A DNA stretch of 34,151 bases. Source: Thioploca sp. (GTDB lineage Bacteria; Pseudomonadota; Gammaproteobacteria; Beggiatoales; Beggiatoaceae). A model generated the notes under the pieces. That model saw nothing but the letters and a program-made list of their open reading frames with translations. It ran no database searches and was not told the origin of the DNA. Shown here in pieces: positions 9,148 through 18,300 of this stretch. The DNA lies in assembly GCA_030627235.1 (NCBI GenBank), contig DAOUSL010000019.1:1-34151 (forward strand), written 5' to 3'. The position numbers were made by a program, and so were the translations under genes. Every line of letters begins with the position of its first letter. Position 1 is the first letter of the stretch.

Positions 9148-10145
9148 TTTCAGTAGTAGTTATTGGACGGAATGAAGGACAACGTTTGATGGACTGTATT
9201 AAATCAATCCAAGCGTTAGACGAGTCCACAGAAATAATCTATGTTGACTCTGATTCTACTGATGGTAGTCCCGAACGAGCTAAAAAATTAGGAGTACAAG
9301 TAATTGTTGTCCATCCAGAACGACCAACTGCAGCTATTGGACGTAATACTGGTTGGCAAGCTGCTACTCATCCATTGGTACTGTTTATTGATGGCGACAC
9401 CATTCTAAATAAAGACTTTCTTAAAGCATCTTTACCAATATTTGATGACCCTAAAGTGGCAGCAGTATGTGGACATTATCGAGAGCTATATCCAGAAGCT
9501 TCCATTTATCAGAGAGTGCTTGATTTAGATTGGATGGTACCAACTGGAATTGTAACATCTTGTGGTGGCATTGTTTTAATGCGAAAAAATGTGTTGGAGA
9601 AAGTAAACGGCTATAATCCACAGTTAATCGCTGGGGAAGAACCCGAGATGTGTCAACGAATTAGAGCATCTGGTTATATCATTCATCGCATAGATCAGCC
9701 AATGATTTTACATGATTTAGCAATTAAAAATTGGGCGCAATATTGGCAACGTTCAGTTCGTACTGGTCATGCCTATGCAGAAATTTCAAATATACTTGAA
9801 AGCTCATCATTAGCTGATTTTTATAAGGAAAAAGCTGGTGGTATTTTATGGCAACAAGAATCAAGAAAGAATTTTATTAATGCTGGAATTTGGCTAAGTA
9901 TTTTTATATTTAGTTTATTGCTAATAATATTTTCATGGTTACCATTGTTATTTGGTATCGGTTTATTTTTAGTTCTAAGTTTACGTACTAGCTGGAAAAA
10001 TCGTTGGAAGTCAAACGATAAATTTTCTATATTTTTATACGGATTGCATTCTCACTTTCAACATATTCCAATTATGGTAGGTCAACTCTCTTATTATTAC
10101 CATCGTTGGTTAGGAAAACGCCGTAAATTAATCGAATATAAATAG
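9144..10145 (+). CDS. membrane-anchored GT2 family glycosyltransferase
   Basis: An inverting GT-A glycosyltransferase that probably adds a sugar to a lipid-linked exopolysaccharide precursor at the inner membrane. N-terminal signatures are SVVVIGRNEG and IYVDSDSTDGS for nucleotide-sugar binding, then FIDGDT as the DxD metal site. AGEEPEMCQR fits the acceptor or catalytic acidic motif. A C-terminal pair of transmembrane helices spans about 250-285. The frame is open from a TTG at 9120, and ATGs lie at 9138 and 9144. The last is chosen because it gives the normal family N-terminus MISVVVIGRNEG and an ATGA overlap with the upstream stop. It is the last gene of the polysaccharide unit. Donor and acceptor cannot be told from sequence. 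Confidence 0.85.
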   Translation: MISVVVIGRNEGQRLMDCIKSIQALDESTEIIYVDSDSTDGSPERAKKLGVQVIVVHPERPTAAIGRNTGWQAATHPLVLFIDGDTILNKDFLKASLPIFDDPKVAAVCGHYRELYPEASIYQRVLDLDWMVPTGIVTSCGGIVLMRKNVLEKVNGYNPQLIAGEEPEMCQRIRASGYIIHRIDQPMILHDLAIKNWAQYWQRSVRTGHAYAEISNILESSSLADFYKEKAGGILWQQESRKNFINAGIWLSIFIFSLLLIIFSWLPLLFGIGLFLVLSLRTSWKNRWKSNDKFSIFLYGLHSHFQHIPIMVGQLSYYYHRWLGKRRKLIEYK

Positions 10146-10169
10146 TTTGTAATGATAAATATATTACCA

Positions 10170-10203
10170 AGTTCGGGAACAATATTTATTTTTACATCGA
10201 ACT
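10170..10203. terminator. weak inverted repeat after the polysaccharide operon
   Basis: AGTTCG at 10170-10175 pairs with CGAACT at 10198-10203, with short ACC/GGT extensions outside the stem. It lies 25 bp after the glycosyltransferase stop. No strong T-run follows. It is a possible operon terminator. Confidence 0.3.
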
Positions 10204-10301
10204 CAGGTTATCTAGGTATTTAACTTGTAACTTATGTTAATATAAATTTTATAGTAATAAGATTTAGTTAACTTTGAAAACATAATTAAAGGAAATTATA
10301 T

Positions 10302-10772
10302 ATGTTACAAAATATAATGGCTGTAGCTACAACCTTACATATTTTATCGGTCATAGTTTGGATCGGTGGAATGTTCTTTGCTCATATAGCTTTACGTCCA
10401 GTTGTTGCTAGTTTGTTAGAACCACCTATACGATTACAATTGATGGCACAAGTTTTAGAACGTTTCTTTTTATGGGTATGGATTGCAGTAATATTATTAT
10501 GGATAACTGGTATATGGATTATTTTTGGTTTTTTTGATGGAATGGCTAGTGTAAAAATATCAATTCATATCATGTTAACTCTAGCTATTCTTATGACAGT
10601 ATTGTATATCTATATATTTTTCATACCATTTCCTAATTTAAAAAGAGAAATATCAGCAGAAAATTTTCAACAAGCTGGTAAACACTTGGCTAAAATTCGT
10701 TCTATTATTGGTTTTAATTTACTATTAGGAATAATTACAGTTATAATAGCAACTGGCGGACGTTATTTTTAG
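10302..10772 (+). CDS. CopD-like four-helix integral membrane protein
   Basis: A 156-residue protein with four hydrophobic helices (about 4-26, 50-75, 82-108 and 132-152). The opening TLHILSVIVWIGGMFFA carries the His and Trp/Gly pattern shared by CopD-type and HemJ-type heme-associated membrane proteins. CopD relatives are linked to copper uptake or heme binding, but this short stand-alone form has no assigned function. A good ribosome site (AAAGGA) precedes the ATG. The next gene starts 23 bases downstream, so the two are likely co-transcribed. It is distinct from the better HemJ candidate at 30.3 kb. Confidence 0.7.
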   Translation: MLQNIMAVATTLHILSVIVWIGGMFFAHIALRPVVASLLEPPIRLQLMAQVLERFFLWVWIAVILLWITGIWIIFGFFDGMASVKISIHIMLTLAILMTVLYIYIFFIPFPNLKREISAENFQQAGKHLAKIRSIIGFNLLLGIITVIIATGGRYF

Positions 10773-10795
10773 TTATTTTACCAATAAGGAATGGC

Positions 10796-12031
10796 ATGTC
10801 CGAACTATCTATAATCAAAATAATAATAATAAGTTTACAATATTTAAATCTTTATTATATTGCAGATATTTTCTTAATTATTAGTTTTATTTTATTTTGT
10901 CTTGCAGTTTATAAACATATTCAAATAATTCCATCGTTATTAACTGGTTTAGGGATTTTTATCACTATTCTCATAATGTTTATTAGCATTAGTAAATTTA
11001 ATACTGGTGCTATAGAGAATAATATGCCAGATTTATTAAATGGTTTTGGGATTGCTTTGATATTTGGTTTTATAAACTTATCACTAGTGTGGATTTTAAG
11101 ATTAATTAATGATCGTAGAACTATAAAACATGAAAGTAGTGAAATAACTCCTACTGCTATATATCTTACTTTACGAGAATTAAGTACTTACAATAATATT
11201 ACTCAAAAACCCTTACTCAATAATATTTTTGAACAACTCAAATTAATCCAAGAAAATACCCAAAGAATAATAGAAATACATGGAGTTGGTGTTTCTCAAG
11301 AATTGGATTTATTGAAAACAGTTAAAAGTGCTATTATTGAGGAAGCCTCATTAATAAAGCAGATTAAAGTTGAAATAACTAATGGATTTAATAAATTAGA
11401 TAATAGAATTGAAAAAAGTGATATAGATAAAATTCAAAAGAGTTTGCAAAATATTATTAATAAAATTAATTCAATTTCAAATACCGAATTAGTAAAATCT
11501 TTGCAAGAAATACAACCTTATTTAGAAAGTTTACAGCAACTTAATACTAAAGCTAATGATTCATTTCCTAAAATTGAACAAAACTTAACGGAACTAATCG
11601 AAGGAATTCAACAAGTTTTACAAAATAATCTTGATTTGTTAAAAGATTCTATGGAAACTGAACTTGATATGGCGGAGGTATCAGTAGAAAATAATTTACA
11701 AAATTCAATAGATAATACACAACAAAACAATGTGGTTGATGAATCTGAGGAGTTTAAATCTACATATGATAAGGCTTTCAATAATATGGATACTGGTAAT
11801 TATCAAAATGCAATAGTTTATTTTAGCCAAGCGATTGAAATAAATTCACAGGAATTTTCTTTGTTCTACAATCAAGCTTGTTGTTATGCATTGCTAGACC
11901 AAACTGAGCTTGCCCTTGATGCGTTACAGAATGCAATATTATTAGATAAACAATGTATTGAAATGGCTAATACTGATCTAGATTTCGATAAAATACGCTA
12001 TGATTCTAGATTTCAAGTTTTGCTTAATTGA
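10796..12031 (+). CDS. MotA/ExbB/ZorA-like membrane protein with coiled-coil tail and C-terminal TPR
   Basis: Three N-terminal hydrophobic helices lie at about 21-38, 46-64 and 84-104. The segment from IPSLLTGLGIFITILI through PDLLNGFGIALIFGF follows the spacing of MotA/TolQ/ExbB channels and ZorA-type stator subunits (PSLLTGLGILGTF... then LLxGLxxAFxTS). Helices continue into a long glutamine- and lysine-rich coiled coil (about 165-300). An acidic linker and one or two TPR units follow (about 325-390, ending near the stop). ZorA proteins also have long tails. No MotB, ExbD or ZorB partner is encoded in the window. AAGGAA precedes the ATG, and the CopD-like gene is just upstream. The relation to proton channels is pattern recognition, not proof; the channel motif is degenerate. 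Confidence 0.5.
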   Translation: MSELSIIKIIIISLQYLNLYYIADIFLIISFILFCLAVYKHIQIIPSLLTGLGIFITILIMFISISKFNTGAIENNMPDLLNGFGIALIFGFINLSLVWILRLINDRRTIKHESSEITPTAIYLTLRELSTYNNITQKPLLNNIFEQLKLIQENTQRIIEIHGVGVSQELDLLKTVKSAIIEEASLIKQIKVEITNGFNKLDNRIEKSDIDKIQKSLQNIINKINSISNTELVKSLQEIQPYLESLQQLNTKANDSFPKIEQNLTELIEGIQQVLQNNLDLLKDSMETELDMAEVSVENNLQNSIDNTQQNNVVDESEEFKSTYDKAFNNMDTGNYQNAIVYFSQAIEINSQEFSLFYNQACCYALLDQTELALDALQNAILLDKQCIEMANTDLDFDKIRYDSRFQVLLN

Positions 12032-12047
12032 GAGTTAATACAAGGAA

Positions 12048-12063
12048 GTTAATCGAAATTAAC
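12048..12063 (-). terminator. small hairpin after tRNA-Glu
   Basis: On the minus strand the first base after the mature tRNA region begins GTTAAT-TTCG-ATTAAC, a 6-bp stem with a stable UUCG tetraloop. It touches the 3' end of tRNA-Glu. It could mark transcript end or processing; there is no long T-run. Confidence 0.3.
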
Positions 12064-12135
12064 GTCCCCAAGGGGAGTCGAACCCCTGTTGCCGCCGTGA
12101 AAGGGCGATGTCCTAGGCCTCTAGACGATGGGGAC
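12063..12135 (-). tRNA. tRNA-Glu (anticodon TTC)
   Basis: The reverse strand starts GTCCCCATCGTCTAGAGG and ends in a T arm with GGTTCGACTCC and the acceptor GGGGAC plus discriminator G. The anticodon arm CGCCCTTTCACGGCG shows anticodon TTC. The 73-nt length matches E. coli tRNA-Glu without its CCA. CCA is not encoded and must be added afterwards. It lies 7 bases after tRNA-Ala, in the same transcript. Confidence 0.97.
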
Positions 12136-12142
12136 AAAATAA

Positions 12143-12218
<76 letters not shown>

Positions 12219-12250
12219 AATCTAATTGGGTTTATCTATAGAACTCTCCC

Positions 12251-12279
12251 ATTATATTCTGTAGTTTTATATTTGTCAA
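12251..12279 (-). promoter_or_regulatory. consensus sigma70 promoter for tRNA-Ala/tRNA-Glu
   Basis: On the minus strand TTGACA (complement of 12274-12279) and TATAAT (complement of 12251-12256) are both perfect, with exactly 17 bases between them. A G-rich stretch GGGAGAG follows the -10, like the discriminators of growth-regulated stable-RNA promoters. Transcription would begin roughly 25 bases before tRNA-Ala. The rest of the 12219-12530 gap is AT-rich with nothing else seen. Confidence 0.9.
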
Positions 12280-12560
12280 TAGTTTTAGAATTTTTTTTTG
12301 ATTTATCTATTAATAACATTGTATTATCAATATTTTATACCTATTTTTTAATAAACATTATACGATATATATTTTTTTTAGGGATTATTTTTGTTAACAG
12401 TTTAGACGCAACAATTTTATTGATAGGAGTGATGATTTTACCTAAAAATACCTTTTAACCGTAAAATTATACCATTCATACAAGTCATTAGTGACAAATT
12501 ATTTGGTTATGATTATAATTTAAACTAAAGATGTTAAAAGTACTTTATGGAATACACAAT

Positions 12561-13037
12561 ATGAAAGATCAAACGGCTTTTACATTGATTGAGATAATGG
12601 TAGTTATTGTATTAATGATTATTTTGACAACATATGCAGTACCAAATATAAGAGCAATGATGGTTAATAACGGTATACTCACAAAAACTAATCAATTAGT
12701 TCATTCAATTAATTTCGCAAGAAGTGAAGCTATTATAAATGGTAATAGAGTTATAATAATTAGAAATATTGAAGGTAATTGGACAAACGGTTGGGAAATT
12801 ATAGGTATTAATGAAGGAGATGCTGAAGAAACAGTACTTAAGGTTTTTGAATTCAAAGATGACAATATAGATGTTGTTATGGAAAACGAAGTCAATTCTT
12901 TTAAATATACTAATAGAGGATATTTACAAAGTCTAATTAAATTTGAAGTATCTAATACTGAATATCCTGAAAAAAGCCGAACAATAACTGTTAGACCGAC
13001 TGGAAGGGCTAATACAGCAAGCTCTAATTCTCATTAA
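12561..13037 (+). CDS. fimT: minor pilin, FimT/GspH-like
   Basis: A type IV pilus minor pilin processed by prepilin peptidase. The ATG at 12561 gives a short leader MKDQTA followed by FTLIEIMVVIVLM, with the conserved Glu at mature position 5 and a long hydrophobic helix. An upstream in-frame ATG at 12531 would lengthen the leader to 16 residues and has no clear ribosome site. GGA lies 9 bases before 12561. The residue before the cleavage site is Ala rather than the usual Gly, which prepilin peptidases can tolerate. The globular part has the GspH/FimT layout (ARSEAIINGNRV, WTNGWEI). It is the first gene of the minor pilin operon. FimT proteins elsewhere have been linked to DNA binding during uptake; that role here is untested. 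Confidence 0.85.
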   Translation: MKDQTAFTLIEIMVVIVLMIILTTYAVPNIRAMMVNNGILTKTNQLVHSINFARSEAIINGNRVIIIRNIEGNWTNGWEIIGINEGDAEETVLKVFEFKDDNIDVVMENEVNSFKYTNRGYLQSLIKFEVSNTEYPEKSRTITVRPTGRANTASSNSH

Positions 13038-13049
13038 AGAGATATAATT

Positions 13050-13550
13050 ATGTTTAAATATAATCGTGGTTTTACCTTAGTAGAAGTATTAATTGCTTTA
13101 CTAATAATTTCTGTAGGTTTGTTAGGTGTTGCAACTCTACAAGTTAGAGGACAACAAATTAACTTTGTTTCATATTATAGAACTCAGGCTACTTTTCTAG
13201 CTGACGATATAATGGACAGAATGCAAGTCAATTTTATTGAAGCATCTGCTGGTAATTATGTATTATCTGCACTATCTAATTGTCCAAATCCAGGTAATTT
13301 ATCAAATGTTTGTGATACAACAGCATGTAGCAGAATCGCTTTACGAAACTATGACCTTACTAATTGGTGTTTCTCTTTACAAAATACTTTACCTATGGCA
13401 GATGCAATAATCACTTGGAATCCAGCTCCTGCAAATGAATATACAATTGAAATTTGTTGGGCAAATATATTAGATACTGACAAAACAGGTTGTGGTGGTC
13501 AAAATAAAGAAAATCAAGTTTGGCATCACATCGCTCCTGCACTAATATGA
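13050..13550 (+). CDS. pilV: minor pilin PilV
   Basis: A type IV pilus minor pilin of 166 residues, with leader MFKYNRG, a cleavage site before FTLVEVLIALLIIS, and the PilV-type continuation VGLLGVATLQVRGQQ. The cysteine-bearing globular domain (CPNPGN...CDTTACSR...WCFSLQ) is typical of PilV. It starts 12 bases after the fimT stop with an AAGAGA ribosome site and precedes pilW. In Pseudomonas-type systems PilV joins the priming complex that starts pilus assembly with PilW, PilX, PilE and PilY1. Confidence 0.88.
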   Translation: MFKYNRGFTLVEVLIALLIISVGLLGVATLQVRGQQINFVSYYRTQATFLADDIMDRMQVNFIEASAGNYVLSALSNCPNPGNLSNVCDTTACSRIALRNYDLTNWCFSLQNTLPMADAIITWNPAPANEYTIEICWANILDTDKTGCGGQNKENQVWHHIAPALI

Positions 13551-13562
13551 GATAACTTAATA

Positions 13563-14636
13563 ATGAAAAAAACATTAGGATTTAGCATAGTAGAAATAAT
13601 GGTAACATTGGTTATTAGCTCTGTTTTACTGGCAGGAGTCATTTCAATATTTGATATGAGTAAACGAACTTATACTATTCAAAGTAGTTTATCAGAACTA
13701 CAAGATAATGCTCGTTTTATTATGAATGAACTGACTGATGAATTACGAGTAATTGGTTACTTTGGTTGCAGACTGACGAGTGCTTATATTAATCCATTTT
13801 TGGATGATTCCAATCCATTTGGAGTTATAGTAAATGATGATGTTATTCCAGGTACTGATCAAGATGATTATCCACCAAGTGATAGATTGGTATTTAATAT
13901 TGATAAATCTATCCAACAAGAATTAATCTTAACTCCAGCTAATGAAATATTATTCCCATCGAATACAATAATTTCAAATACTATACCATTAACTTCTAGT
14001 AGCAATGTTTTGTCTAGTAATGCAGGCAGAGTAATAATTCGAGATTGTATTGGAGCAGATCCTTATCAAGCTTCAGGCGAAAATACTATAACACTTGACC
14101 GTACACCAGATAGATTTTATAAACCTCCAATAGATTTTTTTATGACTCGAGGCAATGGAGCTACAACTGATTGTGTAGTTGGAGTTGGTAATGCTTGTTT
14201 TAGTACAGTATTATATGAAGTAAGAGCAGATGATAATAATGAACTTGGTTTATGGAAAACAGTAGATCATGGAAGTGGTGCATCAAATCCACAATTATTG
14301 GTAGAAGGTGTACAAAATATACAAATTAGATATGGTATTGATACCAATCAAGATAATATACCTGATATTTATGTTAATACTCCTCCAGTTCAAGGAACAA
14401 TTGGTCAGCCTATTGTTAGTGTACGTCTTACTGTGTTAATGAGAACAGCTAAAAAACGTGGAATTAAATGTCCATTTAACAAGAAATTTTTTCTTGATGT
14501 CGACTTAGATTGTGCTGTATGTGAAGATAATGGCTCATATCAACCGCTGGAAAAAAATAAAGAACTTGAAGAAGGTTATTGTCATCGCCTATTTACTACA
14601 ACCATTGGTGTCAGAAACGGAGTTTTCCCTTTCTAG
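13563..14636 (+). CDS. pilW: minor pilin PilW
   Basis: A type IV pilus minor pilin of 357 residues, the normal larger size for PilW. The leader MKKTLG is followed by FSIVEIMVTLVISSVLLAGV, then SSLSELQDNARFIMNELTDELR, a strong PilW signature. The C-terminal half includes VQNIQIRYGIDTNQDNIPD and VSVRLTVLMRTAKK, also conserved in the family. Several paired cysteines suggest periplasmic disulfides. It sits between pilV and pilX with short spacing (12 and 9 bases). It should work in the pilus-tip priming complex. Confidence 0.9.
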   Translation: MKKTLGFSIVEIMVTLVISSVLLAGVISIFDMSKRTYTIQSSLSELQDNARFIMNELTDELRVIGYFGCRLTSAYINPFLDDSNPFGVIVNDDVIPGTDQDDYPPSDRLVFNIDKSIQQELILTPANEILFPSNTIISNTIPLTSSSNVLSSNAGRVIIRDCIGADPYQASGENTITLDRTPDRFYKPPIDFFMTRGNGATTDCVVGVGNACFSTVLYEVRADDNNELGLWKTVDHGSGASNPQLLVEGVQNIQIRYGIDTNQDNIPDIYVNTPPVQGTIGQPIVSVRLTVLMRTAKKRGIKCPFNKKFFLDVDLDCAVCEDNGSYQPLEKNKELEEGYCHRLFTTTIGVRNGVFPF

Positions 14637-14645
14637 GAGATTATT

Positions 14646-15344
14646 ATGAAGACCAATTTTTATAAAACGCAACAGGGTGCTGTACTATTAATGTCATTAG
14701 TATTATTAATAGTACTGACTTTATTGGGTATTAGTGCATTAGACTCAACTAAATTAGAAACTAGAATGGCCGCTAATATTAGAGAAAATCATACCGCATT
14801 TCAAGCTGCTAATGCTGGTATTGATCAAGCTTATCATCATTACGTTATTCAAGGTAAAGATGATAATTATGCGGATTTAATCGACTTTCCAGAAGATGAA
14901 ACATGGAGTGAAGAAGAAATAGTAGTTTTAAAAGATAGCAATACCCCTGGATTACAATTTGATAACAATGCTGCTGCCAGTTTAAGAATCAAAAAAGTAG
15001 TTATACCAGAAACATCCACATTTTTTTTCATAATAGAAAGTACTGGTAGTACTAATTGTGATGGTAACTCATGTGATGGTCAAAACGTGACTTTAGTAGA
15101 AGGTTGGAATTTTAAAGGCGCTAAATCTAATGGGGAAAATAGTGATGAGCTGAAAAAATGTCTTAATTTCTCAACACCTGATTGTAAAGATTATTTTGAA
15201 AATATTAATACCTGTGCTGATGACCCAAGTTGCGAAATTGGTAGTGTTCCATCCGCATGTGGTGATGCACCTGTTGGAGCTAAACCCATACCCAAATACT
15301 GTATTAGAATATTTTCAAATATAGTAGCTGGTTTTTCTATTTAA
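14646..15344 (+). CDS. pilX: minor pilin PilX
   Basis: The short N-terminus MKTNFYKTQQG precedes AVLLMSLVLLIVLTLLGISA, then LDSTKLETRMAANIRENHTAFQAANAGIDQA. This is the standard PilX N-terminal pattern; PilX lacks the usual Phe+1/Glu+5 pilin start. The 232-residue protein has a cysteine-rich C-terminal region (about residues 175-225) with at least seven Cys. GGAG lies before the ATG. In Pseudomonas PilX links PilY1 to the other minor pilins, and pilY1 follows directly here. Confidence 0.87.
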   Translation: MKTNFYKTQQGAVLLMSLVLLIVLTLLGISALDSTKLETRMAANIRENHTAFQAANAGIDQAYHHYVIQGKDDNYADLIDFPEDETWSEEEIVVLKDSNTPGLQFDNNAAASLRIKKVVIPETSTFFFIIESTGSTNCDGNSCDGQNVTLVEGWNFKGAKSNGENSDELKKCLNFSTPDCKDYFENINTCADDPSCEIGSVPSACGDAPVGAKPIPKYCIRIFSNIVAGFSI

Positions 15345-15374
15345 AAATTATAGCAAATTTATGGAGAATATATC

Positions 15375-18300
15375 ATGATTAACTTGCGTACATTATTAAT
15401 TTCTATATTGTTAAGTATATTATCTGGATTACCTATATCTAGTTTTGCTGATGATACTGAAATTTATTCACGTAAAGTCGAAGTGGTTAATACTAGTGAA
15501 GGAACTAATATATTGTTTATGTTAGATAATTCAGGAAGTATGAATAGAGTAATTACAGATGATACTGGTAAGCCTTCTGGCTATCGTCGTATAGATGTTT
15601 TAAAAGAAGCCTTAGATAAAATGCTAGATGCTGCATCCAATGTCAATATGGGTTTAGGACGTTTTGCAGCTCTTATTAATGCTAATAGTCCACCAGTAAA
15701 TGCTCCAATAATATTTCCAGTGGAGTTTATTGATAAAGATATTACAGAGCTGGAAGGTGAAGAAACTGATAGTATTGGTGACATCACTGTATCTATTATT
15801 CAAGGTTCAGATGATGCTGAACAATTTGAAGAATCTGGTGAAATGATTTTATATGAACCGGATTTAGATATGATTATTAGACAAAATGAAGTAGTTAGTT
15901 ATGATGGAGATGAGGTAAAGAGTGCTTCTGTAACTACAGAAAAATTTGTTTATAATGGTGGAGACGATGCAGAAGAGTTTTTAAACGATGAGCATACTCT
16001 AAAAACAGGTAAAGATATTTTATACTTGGGAACTCATCCAAAAACTGCGACTGTATTAAATGAAACTAATATGTTAGTTGGACTAAGATTTAGAGACCTT
16101 AATATTCCTCCTAAAACAAAAATTTTAGCTGCTGATATTGAATTTTTTAGTACTGACTCACGTGAAGCTACTGATAATTTAAATATAGCTATTTATGGTG
16201 CTGCTAATGATGGTTTATATATTAAAGACCCTTCAGGAGTTACCTTTAATCATTCCTGTTATAGAAATGGTAGAGATGAAAACGCATGTATTAATGGAAC
16301 TTCTGAGGGTTATCTCACTGGCGAAGGCTATCCAGAAGACAAGATAAACTTTCCTTTGATTACTGATTCTAATGATGAAATTATTAAAGTTCTTTGGAAT
16401 GAAGCAGATAAAGTAGGAACTGGGCAAGCGTTTAATAGTGCTAATATTAAAGATATCATTCAAGCAATTATAGATCGTGATGGCTGGAATGATGGCACTG
16501 ATAAACATCATCCATATAACAGTTTAGTATTATTATTACAAAAAGATGGAAATAATCCTCCAATAGACTTAATTAATGGAAGATCTTTTTATTCAGCTGA
16601 TAATATTGATAAAATACCACCAAAAATCCGTATAACTTGGGAAAGAAACGGAGCTCCAACATCTATAGCCAAAACTCATAGTGATGTAAGAAATCAAAGA
16701 AAAAGTAATGTTATTAATGATGGTTGGTATTCTAGCATAAATAATATAGCCGTTAGTCTTGGAAGATGTGTATTATTTAACGAAGGGTATTGTTCTAAAG
16801 GTGGAATGCATAATGAAGTTTTAGCTGGTATGCGTTTTTCAAACTTGGATATACCTAAAAATGCTGAAATAACTAGTGCTAGAATTACTTTTACTCATCA
16901 AAATAGTATTGGTATTAAAACTAATTCAATATTGGATTCACCATTGGGTAGCAAAAAAGACTTAGATTTATTTATCTATGCTGAAGATTCACCCAATCCT
17001 GATAATTATAGTGCTGGACAAATAGCAACTCGCGAAAAAATGGATCCAGCAATAAACTGGAATGATGTAGCCAAACCACCAGTAAAATTATATGAAAGTA
17101 TAAGTTGGGATGGAATAGAATATTTACCAACTGGTCTAAAGACTACTTGGGATGGTGAAGGAGAGATACCAACAGAATATTGTTCTAAAGATGAAAATGG
17201 TATGATAACTGATGCTGATTGTATTAAATTTACTACTCCTGATCTTACATCAATAGTACAAAAAATTGTTGAACGGGAAAGTTGGAAACGAGAAAATAGT
17301 ATTGCATTTATGTTTGAAGTAAATGCTGCTAGAGATGGTTCTAAAGAACTTATAGATCTAGAAAAAGTTGGATTTAGAAGAATTGTCGCTCCAAATGATG
17401 ATGGTAATAAATTTGGAGGAAAAATACAATCATATATTGACACTGAACCTGATAGTACTACTTTTAATAGTACCACTTTACCTAAACTTGAAGTTACTTA
17501 TCAAATTGCGTTTCAAGAAAATGTATCTGAAAAGCAACAAGTTGGTTTACGGTTTGAAGCTATTGACATTCCTCGTGGAGCTAACGTTGAAAATGCTTAT
17601 TTAACTTTTAACAGTGCAGAAGACACTACTGATGATACTATTAATGCCGATCTTATTATTCAGGCGGAAACAACTAGTTCTGCAACCTTTACTGAAGAAC
17701 CATTTAATATCAGTAATCGAGAATTAACTACTGCATCGGTATCATGGTCACCTAATAAGTGGAGTAAAGGACTATCTTATGAATCTCCTGATTTAAAAAA
17801 TATTATCCAAGAAGTTGTAGATAGTTCTGATTGGTGTAGTGGTGATTTGTCTTTTATTATTACTTCAGATGATTTATCCTCAATTCGTAAAGCGTCATCA
17901 TTTGATTATATGTCTGGTTTATCTCCTGAACTAAGAGTGCGTTTTGATACTGAGAATATTAAACCAGGTGGTGGTTGTGTAAATCAAACTTATTATTCCA
18001 AAATTTCAGAACGATTTGATGATGCAGAAGAAAAAACCAGTGGTAGTGAGGATGGTTTAGTATACTTAGCTAGTGAGATATTGGAAACTGGTGTACGTGA
18101 TCAAGAATCTCGCTTAATTGGTTTTCGGTTTAGAGAAATTCCAGTTGGTAATGGAGCAGAAGTTGTTGGAGCTAATTTAATGGTCAGTGCCTATGCCAAA
18201 AATAGTGCTGATGCTACTTTCCAAGTATATGGTGAATTATCTCCTAATCCCAAAGAATTTTCTGCTGATGATAATAATCTTAGTTCTAGAGAACCAAAAA

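Noticed and set aside
10302-10772. HemJ assignment for the CopD-like gene
   Set aside because: The protein shares the HemJ/CopD opening pattern, but lacks the LPRLFVYH and GWLHAKL segments that the gene at 30297 has.
17006-17476. 156-codon minus-strand frame inside pilY1
   Set aside because: It is the antisense shadow of a long, well-supported coding region, with no ribosome site or recognisable motif.
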